Below, in pieces: positions 58,636 to 64,000 of a stretch of 64,000 nt of DNA. Below the pieces are notes generated by a model. That model ran no database searches. It saw only the letters and a program-made list of their open reading frames with translations, and was not told the DNA's origin. How positions within the stretch are numbered: the stretch's first letter is position 1; every line of letters begins with the position of its first letter. Location of the stretch: NCBI RefSeq assembly GCF_902459585.1, contig NZ_CABPSC010000012.1, positions 1 to 64,000 of the forward strand. Direction: 5' to 3'. Source of the DNA: Pandoraea nosoerga (lineage in GTDB: Bacteria > Pseudomonadota > Gammaproteobacteria > Burkholderiales > Burkholderiaceae). The translations under genes were made by a program, and so were the position numbers.

Positions 58636-60188
58636 CGGGCGGGCCGACGGCGATCGTCGTCGTCGAAGGCTCGCGCGAGGCGCTGCGCCACGTCGGCGGC
58701 GCTCGATTCGCTCACGTTGGTGAAGCTCATCACGAGCGCTGGTGGCATCGTCCGTGCGACGCGGAAAAACGACAGCGCCCCGGGGGCGAGACCGTGCCGC
58801 AGGGCGGCGCGGCAGATGTCCCGGTCCCCGCGTGTGGGGTCCAGCCAGCCGAGCAGGTGCATGCCGCCGGCCTGCTGCGCGAGTTCGATGCGACCGGCCA
58901 GGTGCGTGCGCAACGCGCCGGCGAGCGCCGCGCGGCGCTCACCGTAGAGCTGACGCATGCGCCTGATGTGGCGGCTGAAGTGCCCCTGCGTGATGAAATC
59001 CGTCACCGTGGCCTGCTCGATCCAGCCCTGGGCCGGCGCGGCGAGCGCCGCATTGGCGGCAAACGCATCGCACAACGCCGGCGGCACCACCAGATAGCCG
59101 AGCCGCAGTCCGGGAAACAATACCTTGCTGAACGAGCCCGCGTAGAGCACGCGCTCGCCGCCATCCAGGCTCTTGAGTGCCGGCAGCGGTGCGCCGGTGT
59201 AGCGGAATTCGCTGTCGTAATCGTCCTCGATGATCCACGCGTCGCGCGCCTGTGCCCAGGCGAGCAGCGCGAGGCGGCGTGCCAGCGGCAACGTGACGGA
59301 CAGCGGCGACTGGTGCGACGGCGTCACGACCGCGAGCCGCGCGTGCGGGGCAATCGCCTCGCCGGCCGCAACGTCGAGGCCCTGCTGATCGACCGGCACG
59401 GGCACGAGCGTCGCGCCTGCCATGCGCAGCGCCTCGTGCGCGCGAAAATAGCCGGGGTCTTCGCACCATACGGCGTCGCCGGGGCGTAGCAGCACGCGCG
59501 CGATCAGCGTCAGCGCTCCCTGGTAGCCGGCGGTGACGACGATCTGCCCGGGCTCGCAGCGAATGCCGCGCGCAATGGCCAGATAGCCCGCGATGGCTTC
59601 GCGCAGCGGCGCCCAGCCGGTGGCGTCCTGATAGTGCAGGCCTTCGGGCGCGAGATGACGGGCGTGACGTGCCGCGAGGCGCGCCCACAGCTTGCGCGGG
59701 AACTCGTCGAGCGCGGGCATGCCGTTTTGCAGCGGGAGCGGCATGCCGGACGCGTTCAGCGGAAGATGATTCGGGTTCTCGGCGGGGTGTGGCGCACGCG
59801 GTGCGTTTTCGACGATGGCGGGCGTGCCAGCCGCGCCGTTCACCGCCTGGCCCGGGGGCGCTGGGAGCGCCTTGGCGGCGCCGCCGAGCCGGGCAGCGTC
59901 GAGTTGCGGATTGACGCGACTGCCGGCCGCGCCGCGTCCGATCACGAAGCCTTCGGCCACCAGCCGCTCGTATGCGGCTTCCACGGTGCCGCGCGCCACG
60001 CCCAATTCGCTCGCGAGCGCACGCGTCGAGGGCAGTCGCGCCGCCGGGGCGAGCTTGCCGGAGAGGATGCCGTCGCGTATCCGCTCGTAGAGCGCGCGAT
60101 ACGTCGGCACACCGGCCGTATGCGCGGCCTGCGCCAGATGCAGTGCGGCAACGGCGGGCGAGTGGGTATGACTGGCGTGATCGGACAT
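58632..60188 (-). CDS. MocR/PdxR-like regulator: GntR HTH fused to aminotransferase fold
   Basis: A 518-residue regulator. The N-terminal GntR winged helix (about 25-95) has YRALYERIRDGILSGKLAPA and LPSTRALASELGVARGTVEA. A class-I aminotransferase-like domain follows (about 160-510): DEFPRKLWARLAARHARHLA, GYQGALTLIARVLLRPGD, EDDYDSEFRYTGAPLPALKS and the PLP-Lys motif YAGSFSKVLFPGLRLGYLV. Such proteins use PLP as effector and lack catalysis. A Pro/Ala linker joins the domains. It is divergent from an AhpD-like gene with a perfect inverted repeat between them. Confidence 0.93.
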   Translation of the reverse strand: MSDHASHTHSPAVAALHLAQAAHTAGVPTYRALYERIRDGILSGKLAPAARLPSTRALASELGVARGTVEAAYERLVAEGFVIGRGAAGSRVNPQLDAARLGGAAKALPAPPGQAVNGAAGTPAIVENAPRAPHPAENPNHLPLNASGMPLPLQNGMPALDEFPRKLWARLAARHARHLAPEGLHYQDATGWAPLREAIAGYLAIARGIRCEPGQIVVTAGYQGALTLIARVLLRPGDAVWCEDPGYFRAHEALRMAGATLVPVPVDQQGLDVAAGEAIAPHARLAVVTPSHQSPLSVTLPLARRLALLAWAQARDAWIIEDDYDSEFRYTGAPLPALKSLDGGERVLYAGSFSKVLFPGLRLGYLVVPPALCDAFAANAALAAPAQGWIEQATVTDFITQGHFSRHIRRMRQLYGERRAALAGALRTHLAGRIELAQQAGGMHLLGWLDPTRGDRDICRAALRHGLAPGALSFFRVARTMPPALVMSFTNVSESSAADVAQRLARAFDDDDRRRPAR

Positions 60189-60280
60189 GGCGCAATGCCT
60201 GGCTGGATGGCCCGCGCGGGGAGCATCCCGGCATGGCTCGGTTGGCCTGGCGATTTTATTCGATTTTGGCTCTTCCAGAT

Positions 60281-60307
60281 AGGACAAGACGACCGTATCG
60301 TTGTCCT
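60281..60307. promoter_or_regulatory. Perfect inverted repeat between the mocR gene and the AhpD-like gene
   Basis: AGGACAA (60281-60287) and TTGTCCT (60301-60307) separated by 13 bases, so the arms repeat every 20 bp on the same DNA face. The position in a divergent MocR/target spacer and the spacing are those expected of a MocR-dimer operator. Confidence 0.6.
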
Positions 60308-60473
60308 CGTCCCGCGCTCGCACGCTCACGCAATCACGCGGTGATCGCGGCGAGGCGTCCCGACAAGGTGCCCCGGCGAGGAGTCCTGGCGAGGCGGCAC
60401 CACGCCTTCGCGCCCCACCGGCGGCATGGCGGCATGCCGGAACCCGATGGAAAACCGAATGGAGAACCGACTG

Positions 60474-60929
60474 ATGATGCGTCTGAACTACACCACGGCG
60501 TCCCCGCAACCTTACGAAGCGTTGCACGCTCTGAGTGCGTACTTCCACGACTGTGGTCTGCCCGGCGGGCTGGTCGAACTGGTCTGGCTGCGGGCCTCGC
60601 AGCTCAACGGCTGTGCGTTCTGCATCGACATGCACGTCACGGACGCGCTGAAGCTGGGCGTCGAGCCGCGCCGGCTGCATTTGCTCGACGCCTGGCGCGA
60701 GACGACACTCTATTCGCCGGCCGAGCGCGCGGCGCTCGCATGGACCGAGGCCGTCACGAACGTGCAGGACGCTCACGTGCCGGACGCCCTGTTCGAGAAT
60801 CTGCGCGCGCACTACGACGACAGGCAGATTGCCGACCTCACGTATGCCATCGCCACGATCAACGCGTGGAACCGCCTGGCCATTTCGTTCCGTACCCCGT
60901 TGCCGAAAACGCCGCGGGGCGTGCGCTGA
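60474..60929 (+). CDS. Carboxymuconolactone decarboxylase/AhpD-like family protein
   Basis: A 151-residue protein of the CMD/AhpD superfamily. The redox motif CAFCIDMH (Cys47, Cys50, His54) matches alkylhydroperoxidase AhpD-core proteins that reduce peroxides. Other parts are ELVWLRASQLNGCAFC and ATINAWNRLAISFRTPLP. ATG 60474 follows GGAGAA at nine bases; earlier ATGs at 60447 and 60459 are weaker. It is divergent from the MocR regulator, which probably controls it. Confidence 0.92.
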   Translation: MMRLNYTTASPQPYEALHALSAYFHDCGLPGGLVELVWLRASQLNGCAFCIDMHVTDALKLGVEPRRLHLLDAWRETTLYSPAERAALAWTEAVTNVQDAHVPDALFENLRAHYDDRQIADLTYAIATINAWNRLAISFRTPLPKTPRGVR

Positions 60930-61058
60930 CCCGCCAGAGGCAGGTGGACGCAAGGGGCTTGCCGTCTCGCCAGCGGCCCTCAAGCGCGAGCGCCGAGCGC
61001 CTGTGGCCGCATTCTCTCGAACGTCGGCCGTTGGCCTTCGCCGCCGATTGGCGACAAG

Positions 61059-62558
61059 TCAATGCGGCCGCAATGCATCCATCGACAGCTTCCCGACATC
61101 CGCCGCCAGCTGCAAACGCGCCGTCTGTAACGCTGTGTATGCTGCGACGTCCTGCTGTTCGGCATCCGCCAGGTCGTTTTGGGCCTTGAGCAGCTCCAGC
61201 AAGGTTCCCACGCCGGCCTTGTATCGCCCGAGCGCGACGTCGGTGGTCTCCCGTGCACGCGTGAGCAGCGTTGCGCTCAATTGCAATGCGTCGGCGCTGG
61301 ATGAAAACACCTCGTAATGACGCCAGACCTCCGCTGCAATACGGCGCTTGACCAGGTTGAGCGTCTCGCGGCGGCGATCGACTTCCGCCTGGGCGTCGCG
61401 CACGCGATATTGGCGCGCAAAGCCATCGAACAGCGGAATCGAAATCTGAATCCCAACGCTCCGGTTGTTGATCACCTGACGCGCGGTGACCTGCGTGATT
61501 GGCGTGTCGCCCCGGTCCGCCCATGCGGCCAGCGAGATCGTGGGGCGCCCCTGGCTTCGCACCACGTCGACGTTGGCTCGAGCGGCCTCGAGCTCGGCCT
61601 GCGCGGCGAGCACATCCGGATGGTGGGACAGCGCCTCGTCGAGCATTGGGCCGATGGCGCGCCGCTCGTCACGGACCCCAGCGCCCAGCGGCGGCAGTGG
61701 GGCCAGTGTGAGGGGGGTGTCCGCACGCGCGCCGATGGCCAGGGCCAGGTCTCCCAGCGCCAGTCGTGCCGCGCTCTCGGCCTGCAGCGTAGCCAAGCGA
61801 GTACGCGACCACGTCGTCTCCGCCTGAAGCCGGTCCGCGCGAGCACCGATGCCCGCCGCCAGGCGCGCGGCGGCGGCGTCGAAACTCTCCCGGGCAATCC
61901 GCTCGGCTTCGCGCGCCGAGCGCAACGCGCGATGACGCCCCTGCGCTTCGTAGTACGCCTTCACGGTGTCGAGAAATACCGTCTGCAAGCTCGCATTGCG
62001 CGAAGAGACGGCGGCGTCGACCAGCGCCGTATCGCGCGCAACGCTCGCCGATCGCTGGCCGAAGTCGTACAGCACCCATGTGAGGTTCAGCGCAATGTCG
62101 GTACTGCGGCTATAGAGCGACGAGTCGTATTCCGGCGAATCGTCGTAACTCACACGCTGGCCGACCCGCGCGATGCTGCCGGCGGCCGTCACATTGGGCA
62201 GGTAGGCCGAGCGCGCCACACCCAGGCGCGCCTGCCGCGCGCGCAATTCCGCCCAGGTCTGACGCGTTCGCGGGTCCGTGGCGAGGGCCATGCTCACGGC
62301 TTCGGGCAATGACAGCGGCGCGTCGGCGGCAGCCGAGGCGGGGGGCGGCGGCGGTGCGCCCGCGCCCTGCGCGTAGTCGAGTGCCACCGGGGGCGGTGGC
62401 GTCATCGCGTGCAGCGGGTCGTTCCAGCCCTGGCCGAGTGCCGTCAGGGGGAAGAGGGCCGCTGCCCACGCGACCAGAGCAGGCACCAGGCGCGATGCAA
62501 GCGAGCCGGAAGTGGCCGGGCGCATACGATCATCTGCCATACGCCGGGGGCGGCTCAT
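61059..62558 (-). CDS. TolC-family outer-membrane protein of a type I secretion system
   Basis: A 499-residue outer-membrane channel with signal peptide (about 20-45: LVPALVAWAAALFPLTALGQ), a Pro-rich stretch, then TolC repeats: LSLPEAVSMALATDPRTRQT, NLTWVLYDFGQRSASVARDT and NRSVGIQISIPLFDGFARQY. No lipobox is present, unlike the two NodT-type proteins in this window; it belongs to the TolC/CyaE-like group used with type I exporters. ATG 62558 overlaps the stop of the ABC exporter gene (ATGA), so the two are co-translated. Confidence 0.92.
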   Translation of the reverse strand: MSRPRRMADDRMRPATSGSLASRLVPALVAWAAALFPLTALGQGWNDPLHAMTPPPPVALDYAQGAGAPPPPPASAAADAPLSLPEAVSMALATDPRTRQTWAELRARQARLGVARSAYLPNVTAAGSIARVGQRVSYDDSPEYDSSLYSRSTDIALNLTWVLYDFGQRSASVARDTALVDAAVSSRNASLQTVFLDTVKAYYEAQGRHRALRSAREAERIARESFDAAAARLAAGIGARADRLQAETTWSRTRLATLQAESAARLALGDLALAIGARADTPLTLAPLPPLGAGVRDERRAIGPMLDEALSHHPDVLAAQAELEAARANVDVVRSQGRPTISLAAWADRGDTPITQVTARQVINNRSVGIQISIPLFDGFARQYRVRDAQAEVDRRRETLNLVKRRIAAEVWRHYEVFSSSADALQLSATLLTRARETTDVALGRYKAGVGTLLELLKAQNDLADAEQQDVAAYTALQTARLQLAADVGKLSMDALRPH

Positions 62559-64000
62559 ACCGGCGCGGCATCCGCCGCGCCCGCCGTGCAGACGTGGGCA
62601 GGACATGGCGCGTCGGCGTGCCGGACATCGCGCACGATGCGCCCGGCGTCAAGCATCAGTTCGCGTGAAGCGGTGACGACCGTCTCCGGGCGGTGCGCAA
62701 CGATCACGCGAGTAATGGGCAGCCTGGCGATAGCCGCGTTCACTTCCCGTTCGCGCGTGACGTCCAGATGGCTGGTCGCCTCGTCGAGAAACAGTACGCT
62801 CGGGCGCTTGTACAGCGCACGTGCGAGCAGCACACGCTGCTTCTGCCCGCCGGAGAGCACGGTGCCCATGTCGCCCACGAGCGTGTTGTAGCCCATCGGC
62901 ATCGCCGATATGTCGTCATGTATTGCGGCCATGTGCGCGCACTCGCCCACCCAGGCGAGATCGGCGTGCGGGTCGAAAAAACTGATGTTCTCGGCGATGG
63001 TGCCGGCGAACAGCGTATCGTCCTGCAATACGGTCCCCGCGAGCCGGCGAAGTTTGTCCAGTCCCACATGCCCTACCGGTACACCATCGAGTAGAACCTC
63101 TCCCTCGGTCGGCGGCAGAATGCCGAGCAGCACGTTGATCAGCGTGGATTTACCGCCCCCGGATGCCCCGGTGATCGCCACCGATTCGCCCGCCTCGATG
63201 CGCAAGTTCACGCCGTCGAGCACATACGGTTCATGCTCGCTGTAGCGAAAACGAAGGTTGCGCACCTCGATGACCGGCACCGAGGGCGTGTCGCTCAGCT
63301 CGGCAGCCTCTCGCCATGTGGCGGGCGACGCCGGTTCGGGCGCATGAAGCACGATATCGGCCAGACGCTCGCCCTGCAATTGCATCATCTTCACGTCCAC
63401 CCATTTGTCGAGCAGCGCGCTCACGCGCGTGTCGAACATCAGCTTGAACGCCATGAACGCGATCAGCGCGCCAACCGTGAGCGTGCCGCCGAGCACGAAC
63501 CGGGCGCCGAGCCAGACGATGACGATCGTCTCGAGGCCGAACAGCACACCACTGAGCGCGCGGTAGCCGAGCGCCATCTTCTGTATCGTCAGGTCCGCGT
63601 TGATCTGGTTGACGAGCAGCGTGAGCCAGCGCGAGCGGCGTTCGTCCTGTTGGCGGAACAGCTTGATGGTCTTCACGCCGCGCACGGTCTCGAGAAAGTG
63701 TGTCTGCTGCTTGGCGGTATGCACGATCTGCGCCTCGGTCGCGTCGCGCAGCGGCACGAACCACAGCCATCGACCGAACGCGTAGAGCGCCATCGCGCCC
63801 ACGGCGATCCACGCGAGCGGCGCGCTGAAGACGAACATCATGGCGAGCGTGATACTCATGACCAGTCCGTCGAGCACGGCCTCGAGAAACGACGTCGTCA
63901 GTGTGCGCTGAATCGCGTCGATGGCGCCGAAGCGCGAGACCACGTCGCCGAGATGCCGCTTTTCGAAATAGGTCACCGGCAGGCGCAGCAGATGCATGAA
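62555..64000 (-). CDS. Peptidase-type bacteriocin/colicin-V ABC exporter, C-terminal part (5' end outside window)
   Basis: 481 residues to the right edge, frame still open. The visible part contains most of the TM domain (HLLRLPVTYFEKRHLGDVVS, QQTHFLETVRGVKTIKLFRQ, LGARFVLGGTLTVGALIAFM) and the full ATPase: Walker A GASGGGKST, signature LSGGQKQR, Walker B VLFLDEATSHLD. The RLP-x-x-YFEKRHLGD and SRFG motifs are typical of CvaB/RaxB-like transporters, whose N-terminal C39 peptidase removes double-Gly leaders; that domain would lie beyond the edge. With the TolC-like protein it forms a type I export route for a small peptide. Confidence 0.93.
   Translation of the reverse strand, partial: FMHLLRLPVTYFEKRHLGDVVSRFGAIDAIQRTLTTSFLEAVLDGLVMSITLAMMFVFSAPLAWIAVGAMALYAFGRWLWFVPLRDATEAQIVHTAKQQTHFLETVRGVKTIKLFRQQDERRSRWLTLLVNQINADLTIQKMALGYRALSGVLFGLETIVIVWLGARFVLGGTLTVGALIAFMAFKLMFDTRVSALLDKWVDVKMMQLQGERLADIVLHAPEPASPATWREAAELSDTPSVPVIEVRNLRFRYSEHEPYVLDGVNLRIEAGESVAITGASGGGKSTLINVLLGILPPTEGEVLLDGVPVGHVGLDKLRRLAGTVLQDDTLFAGTIAENISFFDPHADLAWVGECAHMAAIHDDISAMPMGYNTLVGDMGTVLSGGQKQRVLLARALYKRPSVLFLDEATSHLDVTREREVNAAIARLPITRVIVAHRPETVVTASRELMLDAGRIVRDVRHADAPCPAHVCTAGAADAAPV

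Overview
The window is 64 kb of GC-rich, densely coding chromosomal DNA. Gene content points to a betaproteobacterium of the order Burkholderiales, probably close to Pandoraea or Burkholderia. The indicators are a short H-NS-family protein, an MdtABC-type double RND pump with a NodT-type outer-membrane lipoprotein, RisA/RisS-like two-component pairs, full RecBCD, a MaeB malic enzyme fused to a phosphotransacetylase domain, and a TPP-riboswitch-controlled thiC. The genus is inferred from these families, not proven. No tRNA, rRNA, CRISPR array, transposase, integrase or prophage gene was seen, so this looks like a core region with some accessory insertions.

Layout. 1-5.5 kb: end of an SDR epimerase, then (reverse) macA-macB and a NodT-type outer-membrane factor separated from macB by a strong terminator. 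5.8-12.8 kb: a BON-like exported protein, a two-component system, PPK2, a CorA-type transporter and an autotransporter-type heptosyltransferase. 13-19.7 kb: LysR divergent from maeB, an amino-acid ABC transporter lacking its ATPase gene, and a YXWGXW surface protein. 19.8-26 kb: tautomerase/LysR divergent pair, a BigR-type persulfide-response module, an MFS exporter and a GNAT acetyltransferase. 26-30 kb: an AT-rich island, an H-NS-like gene and a second two-component system. 30.4-40 kb: an mdtA-mdtB-mdtC-outer-membrane-factor operon. 40-43.3 kb: an RcsB-like regulator and a FUSC membrane protein. 43.8-53.3 kb: recC-recB-recD, coupled by ATGA overlaps. 53.3-61 kb: paeA-like exporter, a 361-residue protein of unknown family, thiC with riboswitch and terminator, and a MocR regulator divergent from an AhpD-like protein. 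61-64 kb: a TolC-family protein and a bacteriocin-type (CvaB/RaxB-like) ABC exporter that runs off the right edge.

Themes. Export dominates: MacAB, MdtABC, FUSC, MFS, PaeA-like and CvaB/TolC-like systems lie within 64 kb, next to several regulators. Most operons use 4-base ATGA or GTGA start/stop overlaps (macA/macB, RR/HK, mdtB/mdtC, the YeeE pair, recC/recB/recD, ABC/TolC). 

The most unusual feature is a set of six unrelated short tandem arrays, each of five or six units with a period of 9-11 bp, in spacers between genes. With them go low-complexity, microsatellite-like stretches inside or at the ends of several coding regions (MacB linker, response regulator, kinase, MdtB/MdtC partner proteins, RecD N-terminus). 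I did not find a clear-cut new multi-gene system. The best candidates for something undescribed are these arrays, the cysteine-clustered unknown protein, the AT-rich palindrome-bearing island before the H-NS gene, a possible RNA 3' of that gene, and a hydrophobic micropeptide before mdtA.
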